DNA from: Eutypella sp. D-1
Taxonomy: Eukaryota; Ascomycota; Sordariomycetes; Xylariales; Diatrypaceae
Reading direction: 5' to 3'
DNA length: 64,000 bases
Assembly: GCA_023313575.1 (NCBI GenBank)
Contig: JAJTTP010000037.1
Location: 1-64,000, forward strand
In this document: positions 47,989 to 57,768 of the stretch, one piece after another
Layout: every line of letters starts with the position of its first letter
Numbering within the stretch: position 1 is the stretch's first letter
The notes under the pieces: model-generated
Database searches by the model: none
Told to the model about the DNA's origin: nothing
Seen by the model: only the letters and a program-made list of their open reading frames with translations
Made by a program: the position numbers and the translations under genes

Positions 47989-49452
47989 ATGCAATCGTTT
48001 ATTGAAACCCTCGTTGCCCAGCTAACTTTGGGTGCTGACCCCGTACGCGGCTCCCTGAACCAAGTAGGGCTTTTGCAGACATCAGACAGGCTGCGGCTTG
48101 TGTCAACGAGGCTAAGAGAGGCGTCTTCCATTGGATTTACGGTTGTAAAAGAATTCAAGGATCTAGCTCCTGCTTCGGAAAAACGCCCACGGAGGAAAAG
48201 GCGGCCAAAGAAAAAGCCCACGCCTTCAGAAGATGATTCTGTTCCGAGAAACGTTCAAGCAGACACTCAAGGCGCTGAGCCAGAAGGGACCAAGCCAGAC
48301 CTGAGGCGTCCAAAGGTTATCATGTCGAACGAAAAGAAGGCAAAAGGACTTGCTGTCGGAGCAACTAAGCCAACAAGCCTCGCACACCATCGCATGGTCT
48401 TCTACACGGACGGATCCACCCATACGAAAGAGGCGATCCATGGAGCCGCCGTTACCTACAAATGCTTCCCCGCCGAGCCGAAGGATATGCTCTGGCATGA
48501 TGAATCGTATGGGATCTTCGGCACTCACATTATCGACACCGCCGAGATGCTTGCCATCACCTGCGCTCTGAAGATTGCTCTGCGCGAGGCGCCTCGTTAT
48601 AGTCAAAGGAGGCGAAAGGGAGTGTACGGTTTTGGTGTCTTCATATTCACTGATTCTCAGACTTCACTAAGTAGTATTCGTGACTACCTCTCTAGTGACA
48701 AGAAACCTTCGGTGCGAGAAGCATTCCTTTGCAAGCAACCGTCTGCCGAGATACCGGGTCTCCTCGACAGCCTTTACGAGGCAAGGGCCAAGGTCGAATT
48801 TCACTGGGTCCCCGGCCATTCGGGGGTCATCGGTAACACCCGCGCGGATAGGCTCGCCAAAGACGCTGTCGAGGCTGCCAGGCCGATAATGGCGTGCCAC
48901 CAGGTTCCGCCGCACGGCAGGGACTTCGAGATCATATCGGTCAAGGATATGGTTGCGGAGAGAATTGAAATGGAGAAGGATCAAAAGCGCGACCAGATGG
49001 AGGGCACGGTGGCGTCATTATTGCATCAGGGCAAGTCGCCCGCCGATATATTGGCACTCGTGGACCAGATCAAGATGCTCTTAGAGAGAGCTGCTCTCAA
49101 CCAGTCCCCACAGCACCAAACCCCGGGGCCCCTGCCCGAGGCCAGCAGCGATACACTGGCGAGAACCGCCTCCGAAGAGTCCGTGGTTGCGGAGCGAGCT
49201 GTTCCTAACCAGCCTTTGCAGCACCAGATCCCGGAGTCGCTGCCCGAGACCTGCAGTGACACACTGGTGGAAACCACCTCGAAAGAGTCCGTGGTTATGG
49301 AATACGCACCAAAGCTGGAGCTCGTAGAGCCGTGCTCCATGGAATCGCCAAGACGTAGTCGGGGGAAACAGATCGTCGTTAGCCTCAAGAAACCATTTCG
49401 GCGGGTTGGCAGGGGTCTTAGGAAATGGCGCAAGATTGAGGATGGGGAATAG
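47989..49452 (+). CDS. Stand-alone RNase H-fold protein (possibly domesticated from a retroelement)
   Basis: A single 487-codon frame. The N-terminal 80 residues end in a very basic block (RPRRKRRPKKKP), a likely nuclear signal. The RNase H domain runs from about residue 133 to 295. It has all four catalytic acids: D141 in FYTDGS, E186 in TAEMLAI, D222 in FTDSQTSL, and D287 in RADRLAKDA, preceded by the WVPGHSGVIGN loop. The tail (residues about 365-440) contains two copies of a roughly 36-residue repeat (NQ..QHQ.P..LPE..SDTL..T..ESVV). The motif set is that of the RNase H at the end of LINE-type polyproteins, but no reverse transcriptase lies upstream and the gene shows no RIP damage. It may be a captured, functional enzyme cleaving RNA in RNA:DNA hybrids. 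Alternatively it is a recent remnant of an unRIPped element. Confidence 0.8.
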   Translation: MQSFIETLVAQLTLGADPVRGSLNQVGLLQTSDRLRLVSTRLREASSIGFTVVKEFKDLAPASEKRPRRKRRPKKKPTPSEDDSVPRNVQADTQGAEPEGTKPDLRRPKVIMSNEKKAKGLAVGATKPTSLAHHRMVFYTDGSTHTKEAIHGAAVTYKCFPAEPKDMLWHDESYGIFGTHIIDTAEMLAITCALKIALREAPRYSQRRRKGVYGFGVFIFTDSQTSLSSIRDYLSSDKKPSVREAFLCKQPSAEIPGLLDSLYEARAKVEFHWVPGHSGVIGNTRADRLAKDAVEAARPIMACHQVPPHGRDFEIISVKDMVAERIEMEKDQKRDQMEGTVASLLHQGKSPADILALVDQIKMLLERAALNQSPQHQTPGPLPEASSDTLARTASEESVVAERAVPNQPLQHQIPESLPETCSDTLVETTSKESVVMEYAPKLELVEPCSMESPRRSRGKQIVVSLKKPFRRVGRGLRKWRKIEDGE

Positions 49453-50702
49453 TTTGACAAGATTCTGATGATTTATATAACTAATGCTTTTTTTCCCTTT
49501 TACTCTGGAGAAGCGTGTCGGTGTTGTATGTTAAGTAGCTAGTGTTGTGGTTGCTACATCCGGACAAATCTCTGCTAGATCTAAGTGGTGCGCATCATGT
49601 ATAATCTTCGTAGCAATCTTCCCCTCGAGGCAATTTCAGAATGAGTGCATCTCGTAAACCACGTGCTATATGCATAGCCCTCCCTGCTATGGACGATGCA
49701 ATCTGTGCAAGCTATATTGCTGCAGGTACACGCGCCTCAAGGTAAGGTGCCAATGGATCTCATCTACCCGACGACATCTTAGCCGACACGACCTTTGTCG
49801 GCCGAATGTGCTAACTAAGAAAGCGCAGTCTCGATGACAACGCTAATGTCGCTCAAGTGGCCTTTTTATCAACTTTTGTAAGATGTTCGGGTTTGCGCGG
49901 TGTCAACCCACGTGGAAGGCTATCTACGTGATGGCTAGCACCTTTGTAAAGCACTAACAAGAGATGGCCGGCCTGGGATTGTGAGTAGTGATTTAGAGAT
50001 CGTAGGCTTAGAGAAAGGTAGGCTGGGTAGGTAAGGTTCTGATAAGTAGATTCAAAATTCAATCGAGCCTTACACTATAGTATCGAGGTGTGATTGTTGC
50101 ACCTATCAACTGAGTTTCGGCCAAGCTCCAAGTGTATGCAGAAGGTTTCCAGGCTTTAAACTTCGACAGCCACGGGAACAAGAAGACCGACCCGACAGTT
50201 CGCGCTGAGTATCTAATCCGAGGAGCCGTTAAGCTACCAAAGCTACTGACGCTCGCCGGCGAATCTAGTCAGGTACCATCTGGAAATTTCATGGCGCTAA
50301 CATTATCCGCGAGTGATGAAAGGAAGGCCGGATGTAAAATAATTAACATTGAGCTATAATGACCAGGAGCATGGATAATGGACTTAATGATGTAGGCGTT
50401 GTTCCCGCCAAGCGATGCCCCGAGGATGGAATTGGCCAGTAAGACGGACCCTTGCAGCAACGTGCAGATTGCAGCCATCTCGCCGCAAACCCAACCCAAT
50501 GCGACGTACGGTCCCTGAGAAGTAGAATCGGCGCGGAGACACCCTATAAGTATAAAGAGACAACTCAACCTTACTCGGGTCGATAATGAAGCAGAAAATG
50601 TCGTCTGTACGGTGACCCCCGCCCAAAAAATAACCCAGGTCAGAAATTCTGACAGTGTTGTTGGTTCCAGTCTCTTTTCCTCGCGCCATCAAGTGTTCGA
50701 AG
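49453..50702. other. Intergenic, no gene supported
   Basis: A 75-codon plus frame at 50132-50359 looks somewhat protein-like in composition (LNFDSHGNKKTDP) but has no recognised domain, promoter or splice partner. It might be a gene fragment. The rest is promoter region for the acid phosphatase. Confidence 0.4.
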
Positions 50703-52409
50703 ATGAGGGGGGTAGAAGTAGTGTCGCATGTGGGCCTCGCCCTTGCGATTTCCACTTCCGTCGCAGTGAGCCAGGTGGAGGTGAACTTGGACTGGCACCC
50801 GCCGCGACGCACCGACGTTAATAATCTGACGGCTGCCCTCGATAGCGAGGGCGTCTACGGTTTCATCTTCAACAAATCGAATACGCCCGATGAACGATAT
50901 GGTACCTATAACTGGTGCAATATGCCGCATGTGCGCAAGACCGAGTATGTGAGGGCGCCGAAGGAGTACGAGCTTCGGTATGTGGAGATGGTAAGAACCC
51001 CCCCTCGCCCCCGTTATTGTGATGCAATTGTGTTCCTTTCGCTTATTATTATCTATCTGCAGATCCAAAGACACCATAAGAGGACTCCGTACGCGGACAA
51101 TTCGTTCCCCGTGGAGTCCTACCGGTGGGACTGCGACGACCAAGGGCTCTACTACTACGGGCAGCAGCTCACCGAGGGGGCCCGGCGCGCCGCCCGCGGC
51201 TACTGGAGCGGCTACACCTCGGCTATCAACCCGTTCGTGTCGTCGGGTTGGCAAGGCACCTGCTCGTTCCCGCAGATCACGTCCGGCGGACTCGACGACT
51301 CCTGGACCCACGGCCGCGACATCTACGCCGTTTATCATGAATTGCTGGGCTTCTTGCCCAACCGCTCCTCCGACAAGTGGCGCCGCAGTGTGCTGTACCG
51401 CGTCACGAATAATGTTATTACCAGCCAGGTCGCCGGCTTGCTTATTAGTGGTACCTGGGGCACCGCGGACTCTGTTCCCCTGATGATCCAGGCGAAAGGC
51501 GTCGATAGCCTCGAACCCCAGTACTCCTGCAATAAGGGCAGTGCGCTCTTTAATGCCATTAAGTCGTCGTCCAACGCGGACTGGAAGAAGCACCTCGACG
51601 CGAGCGCCGACCTGTTCAAAACCCTCGATCATATCTCCGGTGTACCCCCCGACGACGCCGGCTTCCACGCTAGTTTCGACCATTACTTCGATAACCTGTC
51701 CGCCCGCCAATGCCACGCCAAGCCCCTTCCCTGCCGTCTGGCCGCCGACGGCCGAAGCAACTCTTCCGACTGCGTCGACCAGCACCTCGCGGATGCCGTC
51801 TATCGCTTGGGGCAGTGGGAGTACTCCCAGATGTACCGCGACGCGCCGACTTCGCTCGCCGCGTCCGTGGCGGCGTACGGCGTCTGGATCGCGGAGCTCA
51901 GCGCCCATCTGAGGGATGTCGTGCAGGGAAACAAGGATTCGCCTCTTTATGTGCATAATGTTGCGCATGATGGGTCCACGAGTCGCGTTTTGAGTATTCT
52001 CCAGGTCGATGTCATGGTAAGCTGGTTCACAACTACAGTCCCCCTTTTTTCGTCTGGCCTCGCCCCCCACCCCCCCTAACATGTCTGCATTGCTGACTCA
52101 ACTTAACTTCCCCCCCTGTTCTAGGTGTGGCCCGGCATGGGAAGCGAGATCGTATTCGAGCTTTACAGGAAACGCGGCGGCGGTGGGGGGTATCCTACGC
52201 ATACGCCCTCGCCGCAGAACGCGACCGTCAGCGAGAGCGAGAGCGAGAGCGGCTATTACGTGCGCGTCTTGTTCGGCGGCCAGACCCTCCGGTCCTCGAA
52301 CCCGAGTCTTGGCCTCTTGGACATGGTGCCTGTTGAGACGCTGCTTGCGTACTTTGATGGGCTTGTTGGGAAGGATGCTAGTCTTGTTAAGGGGAAGTGC
52401 GCTGGGTAA
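50703..52409 (+). CDS. Secreted histidine acid phosphatase-like protein
   Basis: Three exons (50703-50990, 51063-52016, 52125-52409) give 508 residues. The start at 50703 yields a signal peptide (hydrophobic VGLALAISTSVAVS). The catalytic motif RHGxRxP appears as R99-H100-H101-K-R103-T-P105, followed by YADN, a variant common in one fungal branch of the family. The second catalytic pair is the HD in NVAHDGS at about residue 400. Several Cys residues (CDD, TCSF, YSCN, QCH, PCRL, DCVD) suggest secreted disulfide bonds. It should hydrolyse phosphomonoesters in the wall or medium. The second half has WPGMGSEIVFELY and YYVRVLFGGQ, typical of the family's C-terminal core. An antisense 480-codon frame is a by-product of GC-rich codon use. 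Confidence 0.85.
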
Positions 52410-52844
52410 GGTTGTGATTTTGGATGGTTTGGTTGCGTGCTGAATGTGGGGGGTTGGGATTTTGTGTGATATGTGTGTTGATCATTGTAGACCGCTGTGG
52501 TCTTCGTTATCAATGTATCGCCAAGAGTATTTATGGGATATGTAAATATAGCAATGTGTAGAGTTTAGATCTTAGAGCAGCAAGGCTACAGAGATGAAGT
52601 GGCAACTGAGGCGACGGGCGTTGGATTACGACAATGGTTTTCGATTCATCGTTATACCGACATGAGATGTCCGACATTTCACTATATTAAGGGGATGAAT
52701 GCTTAAGATATATAATTTGATATGACTTCGGACATGAACCGTTCTGACATCAAGCAAATAAGCGCCACATCTTCAAAAAAAGCTTATATGAATCACATGG
52801 TGCACGTACCTTTTCTTTTCTTGAGAGCCCGTTTCAACATCTCC
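52410..52844. other. Intergenic between convergent genes
   Basis: 435 bp between the acid phosphatase and BET4 stop codons. Nothing recognised beyond presumed 3' UTRs. Confidence 0.5.
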
Positions 52845-54234
52845 TTATCCGGCTACAGCCTGCGACTGTAACTGGCCTTCGATATCTGCCCACCTACCCC
52901 TCCGCATTGGATCGAGGGCCCTCACCTTTTCCAGCCAGACCTGGGCATCCCCCCCGGATTCACATTGCTTGTCTTGCTCTAGACGCCCGAGAGCCAGGCT
53001 GTACTCCAACAAAGCCTCGTATATCCACTTGACGTCCTGGTAATCACTTAGCAGGTCCTTGATCTCGTCGATCTCGCGCCTCAGGTAGTTAGACCGATCC
53101 GATAGGGTTAGGGCCGGCGCCATGGTCGTGGCGCGGCCTTGATGATCGGCGATCTGGGATACGAGGAACTGGTGATAATACCAGAGGCTCTGGTCCTCGG
53201 GCCCGACATTGAGAGCCTCCCGGACGAGTTCCAGCTCGTCGTCCAGGAACTTCCGCCGCGTCGCGTCGTCGGCGTTCCGCTCGTCGAGCACCCGCAAGAT
53301 CAGCTGACTGCGGTTATGCCAGGCGGAGAAGTTGGACAGGTCGGCCTCGATCATCTTCTTGGTATAGGCGAACTCATCCTCCGCCATGCTCTTCCCCTGT
53401 AGCGCGGGGCTCTCCAAGTTGCCTACGACGTAGCGTCGGTATCCCCAGGCGTGGAAATTGCGGCGGTCCTTGGTCAACATTTTCGATGTGAGGCCGAGCT
53501 CTGTCTCCCAGACACCGCGGGCCGCGGACACGGGCAGCCGGAGCATGGCCTGCGACAGGACCCAGCGACGGAAATTCCATATCCAGTAGCATTTTGGAAA
53601 TTCTAGTAGCAAGGGGATGGTGAAAGCCAGTTCGGACTGCAAGACCTTCGCATCGGACTCTGCAGCGGCGGCAGCAGCAGAAGAGGTCGCCTCGTCAGCT
53701 GTAGTATAAGCTGTAGTATCGGCTTTAGTATCAGCTGTAGTACCACTCTTCCCAGTCGTCGGGGAGTCTGGGTGCGGCCGGGTCGTGGCCGAGGAGGAGG
53801 GCGACGACGGTGCGAAGGGCGGACTCGTATTGGCGTTCGGTGAAGAACTCGGTGACCCCCTCGAGGGCGATGATCCATCCGAGGGTTTGGATAATGATCC
53901 AGAGATTAGACAGCGGCGACGGACGTTCCATATCGTGTAGTATTCGGGGTTGAGACGGAGTAGCTTCGTGGTGAGGCGGAAGAGATCCGGATCTTCATAG
54001 GCATTACTACTACTATTAATGCCACCGGTTACCTTGGAACGGATCTGGTTCTCGAGGTCACGATAGCTCTCGATCTTTAGCAGGTCTTTCTGCCGCTGCT
54101 CCTCGGTTCGAGTTCGTACGGTACGCGTTATGCCATGCTAAATCCCGTGTATTAGCGACTGACTGCCTGCCTGTGATGTTGATGCTTTGCTCATGGATGT
54201 GGTTTATGAAGGTGGAGAGACATACGCTTGCCAT
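52845..54234 (-). CDS. BET4: Rab geranylgeranyltransferase alpha subunit
   Basis: Exon 1 is only 9 nt (54234-54226, Met-Ala-Ser). Exon 2 (54137-52845) carries the rest, 433 residues in all. The start MASHGITRTVRTRTEEQRQK is typical of Bet4. PPTA repeats are clear: NPEYYTIWNVRR, then FPKCYWIWNFRRWVLSQ, DRRNFHAWGYRRYVV, DLSNFSAWHNRSQLI and GPEDQSLWYYHQFLV. A low-complexity Ser/Pro/Ala/Thr insert of about 70 residues separates the first two repeats. With Bet2 and the Rab escort protein it attaches geranylgeranyl groups to C-terminal cysteines of Rab GTPases in the cytosol. It is transcribed away from AMA1. Confidence 0.93.
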
Positions 54235-55051
54235 GTCGATGCGGAGGGGAGGGAGTTCTATCTCACAGGAATATTATAGGAGTGTCGGATTTAGTAAAAA
54301 GAGATAGATGGAAGGTGACGATGTTCATATATTTCATGTAGTTATTTGCATGTTGTTTAGTTGAGGGTTGTGACGGCGTAGAATAGAGCCTTAGAGCTCT
54401 GGAATAGCAGGTTGGGAGTACCCTGGAGCTCCCTATCCTATGGAAAGCTACCTAACTGAAGCTGCTTAGGTAACTAAAGCTCTTTAGGTACACTTAGTTA
54501 TGTATCATTACATAATCCCGCATGCACTTTACCTGAAGGGGGTAAGTGCTCTCTTACGTGCAGGTAGGTAGGTACCTTTAGCTCCACCCCCTAACATTCG
54601 CTTCAGGGGCAGCTCATATGGATTCGGTGGACATCTTCATGCTGTACTACGACCAGGCAAGTGCACCCACATGGTATCACCAATATGATGATGAAATAAA
54701 ATACGAGGTAGGTGCAGTGCAGTCGGGTCTGGCCATGTGCTTCAGTAATAAGAAATAAGAACACCCATCTCGTGCAGTAAAGTAACTGGGGTATGAAATA
54801 ATCAGTTCAAGCACCCTCGTGACTTTATCTTTCTCCTCTTCCTAATCATCATCAACGCCACCACCACCCCACCCTCCCCATTAGCATCCATTCTTAAGGC
54901 GGTGGTGGTCGTCCATGCACACGATCAGGGGGTTTTCGGGTATCAGTAGTTAGTAGGTTATGAACCAGGGCAGTGAAACATTTATTCTTTCGCTTTTTTA
55001 TTAATTACTTGTTTATTTGTTTATATCGCCTCAACTACAAGCCCCGTAAGA
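54235..55051. other. Divergent promoter region of BET4 and AMA1
   Basis: About 0.8 kb with several CTTTAGGTA/GGTAGGTAGGTA copies (54470-54580). No gene seen. Confidence 0.5.
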
Positions 55052-57117
55052 ATGCCTATCTCGACTCCTAGCCCGGACCGCTTCGTGCCCGTCCGTGGCA
55101 CGCTCCCTGTCGGAGATCGCTTCCGTGCTATCAAGCACCCCCGAGAACTCTCTAGTTCCGAACGCATATCCCGCACGGATAGCTCGGCCCCCGACGCCTT
55201 CATCTCCACTACCCGCCGAGCCGCGATGTTTACCCCCAGCTCCCGCAGAGCCTCACGCTCCGATGGCGTGGACCGCCGAGCAGGTACGTCGTGGAAGAAT
55301 TGCACTCCAGAAACTAAGTGAACCCCAGAGCGTGATGGAGTCGGTGAGCTAACTAACTATCATCTGTCCGAGAAAGGCACAACCATCGCCGTAGGCTGTG
55401 GTCCCCACACGTGTGGCCTAGAGCGCCAGGTAAGCCAGGGCGCTGTCTAGTCCGTCGGCGGCTTGGCACCTGGGGGGTCCGCCGTCGATGCTGGTAGGGG
55501 CCGGCTCTTCAGTCCCGGCACGAACGCCCGCCTCTACATGACTTCCTTCTCTACTCAGCGACCCAAGTCCGAGGAGGAGCAGGAGCAGCACGAGGGTCGA
55601 CTAGCCCTAGCCCTGAAGATGGACCGGGTCCAACGTGTCCTTGACTTCGACGGCTTCTCGACTTTCCCGCGCTGCAAGGGGAATTCTCCCCTCCGGTCCC
55701 GCTTAGATGTTTCCCGGACAACGTGGAATGGCACCGAATGGAGCAACGATGACTGCGCCCCGAAGTCACGGAAAGAGAGTCGAGCTCTCCCAAACGCTCC
55801 TTTCAAGTATGTTCTTCGCTTTGATCGCCCCTGGTTGGATGATAAGCTCTTCCTGTGCAGGCACTAACGCGACATAGGGTCCTCGACGCGCCTGGTCTTC
55901 GGGACGACTTCTACTGCTCCGTCATGGCATACGACCCCAACTGCAACACGCTCGCGGTGGGCCTCGGCAGTCTTCTGTACGGCTGGTCTGAGACCTCTGG
56001 GGTGTCCCTCATCAACGCGGGCGTCGGTGATGGCTCGTGGCTGACGTCAGTGGCGTTCTCTTCGGAGCAGGGGGAGAAGTCGATTCTGGCCTTCGGCCGA
56101 TCCAACGGGCGACTCTCCCTGATGTCACTTTTTGAGCAACTCCTCCCTCGATTCGACACACAACAGACAGTTCCGGTAGCTTGTCTCAGCTGGCGCCCAA
56201 GCCCGACGCGCCGCGCCTCCCTGAATCCGCTGAGTGGGGGCGCATCGGTCCAGACCGAAGGGCTCCTTGTGGGTGACGAGCAGGGTGACCTCTATTACTA
56301 TTCAGTCGAGTGGCCGGACCCCTAGGAGGTAAACCGGCACAACTGGCGAGGGGCAATGACGCTCCTCGCACATGTGAAAGTGCACACACAACAAATTTGC
56401 GGCCTTTCATGGTCGCCCACTGGGGAACAGTTCGCGACAGGCGGCAACGATAACGTATGCTGCCTATTCGACCTAAAAACAATAGATGACACGGACAGGA
56501 GCGGTGGTGGGAGCAATGGCCCGCAACCTACACCAGCCCTCAAGCGCCTCCCCGCAGGTTCCGAAAAGCACCGGTGGCAGCACGGCGCGGCCGTCAAGGC
56601 AATTGCGTTCTGCCCGTGGCGCGAGGGCCTGGTCGCCACGGGCGGCGGATCCAACGACAAATGCATACACTTCTTCCACGCGTCGTCGGGGGCGGCGCTG
56701 GCGACGATCTCGGTGGCGGCGCAGGTAACCTCCCTCATCTGGAGCACGACGCGGCGGGAGATCGTGGCGACGTTCGGGTACGCGCAACCGGACCACCCGT
56801 ACCGAATCGCGGTGTTCAGCTGGCCCGACTGCCGACAGGTGGCGGCGATTCCGTGGGAGGGCGACCACCGCGCCCTCTACGCCATCGCGTACCCCGGCGG
56901 TCCCAGCGACACGTACCGCACGCGCAAGCGGCTGCGCAGCCGCACCGCCGTCGAGGGCTGCATCGTCGTGGCCAGCAGCGACGAGAGCGTCAAGTTTCAC
57001 GAGGTCTGGACCGCCGGCCGCAAGGCCACTACCGGCCTCGACAGCGGCCTCCTCGCCGGCAGCGATATCCTCGAGATGACCGAGGGCATCGATAAGGAGG
57101 GCGATGTGATACGCTGA
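55052..57117 (+). CDS. AMA1: Meiosis-specific APC/C activator Ama1 (Cdc20/Fizzy family) with two in-frame TAG codons
   Basis: Three exons (55052-55283, 55377-55806, 55878-57117) form one phase-correct frame of 634 codons. Near the start is a C-box-like PDRFVPVR. Codons 77-140 have TTIAVGCGPHTCGLERQ, then the region around codon 102, then GRLFSPGTNARLY. The propeller begins VLDAPGLRDDFYCS, with LAVGLGSLLYGW, CLSWRP, HTQQICGLSWSPTGEQFATGGND and KAIAFCPWREGLVATGGG. The protein ends in Ile-Arg, the APC/C-binding tail. Codons 102 (55448-55450) and 370 (56323-56325) are TAG, where relatives have Trp (GAV-W-SVGG and DP-W-EV). No other stop or frameshift exists. The family directs the APC/C during meiosis and ascospore formation. 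Full-length protein needs both UAGs read as UGG, as A-to-I editing would do. Without editing only a 101-residue fragment is made. Confidence 0.88.
55434..55467 (+). promoter_or_regulatory. Predicted RNA hairpin presenting UAG codon 102 in its loop
   Basis: GCCAGG (55434-55439) pairs with CTTGGC (55462-55467, one G-U). A single G-G mismatch follows, then CGCTG (55441-55445) pairs with CGGCG (55456-55460, one G-U). The 10-nt loop 55446-55455 (TCTAGTCCGT) holds the stop codon, with the candidate edited A at 55449 preceded by U. Read by eye; the folding was not computed. Confidence 0.6.
56310..56340 (+). promoter_or_regulatory. Predicted RNA hairpin presenting UAG codon 370 in its loop
   Basis: GCCGG (56313-56317) pairs with CCGGC (56334-56338), or, with one bulge, GTG and CCGG pair with CCGG and CAC. 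Inside, ACC (56318-56320) pairs with GGT (56328-56330) and C22-G26 closes a three-base loop that is the TAG itself (A at 56324, preceded by U). The inner stem is short with one mismatch and a bulged AAA. Confidence 0.5.
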
Positions 57118-57743
57118 CCATTGCATGCAAAGCGGGCGGGGCGAGCCTTCAAGGACGGACCGCGCCGAGGCGCGGTCCGGTATTGCTAACTACATAGCTA
57201 GGGTAAGCGACTTCATGTAGTATGTAGTGTATGTAGTTCAGCACACTGTCCAGCAGCGGTACTTAGACGCACAGTGGCAGGGCATGGCAGAGCAGGGTAG
57301 GGCGGGGCGCGAAAGCGGGAGCAGAAACATCGACAACGACAATAACGAAAAGCGAAAAGCAGAAAAAAAAACGAAGTAATTGTTATTATGTCTGGTCTAA
57401 TAAGTAGATAATTCTCTCAATCCAATAGGTCTTAGTCAACTAGTCTTTTGGGTGCAGGGGAGGGATTGGCTTCGTCAAACTAACGTAGATACATAGAGGT
57501 TGGTCCTCCTGAACTTTGCACATAACTATGTATGTAGAGCGCTCAAATGGAAGATGGCATACATACGTGGACTTCGCTTCGCTTCCTGTATTATATACCG
57601 TATGTAAGACGGTGCCAGTAGCGTGCATTGTCTATGTACGTATCTGAGTATTCTCGGGCGTAGGTAGGTAGGTTATTGGTGGCTGAGAATAGTGGCTTTT
57701 TTACAGTATCTTGGGTACGGAGTGCATACTCACCTGACCCTGA

Positions 57744-57768
57744 CCCCCCCCCCCCCCCCCCCCCCCCC
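57744..57768. repeat. 25-base poly-C tract
   Basis: Uninterrupted C run read directly. Its length may be affected by sequencing slippage. Confidence 0.85.

Noticed and set aside
50132..50359. 75-codon plus frame, possible small protein
   Set aside because: Protein-like composition but no recognisable family, signal peptide or intron. Not enough to call.
50640..52082. 480-codon minus-strand frame
   Set aside because: Exactly antisense to the acid phosphatase, whose motifs, signal peptide and introns are clear. The antisense translation has no domain.
55052..57117. Calling AMA1 a pseudogene, or explaining its stops by RIP leakage
   Set aside because: TGG to TAG is also a RIP-type change, so this remains the main alternative. 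However, the gene keeps many other CpA/TpG sites, has no other lesion over 634 codons, and both stops hit Trp positions in hairpin loops.
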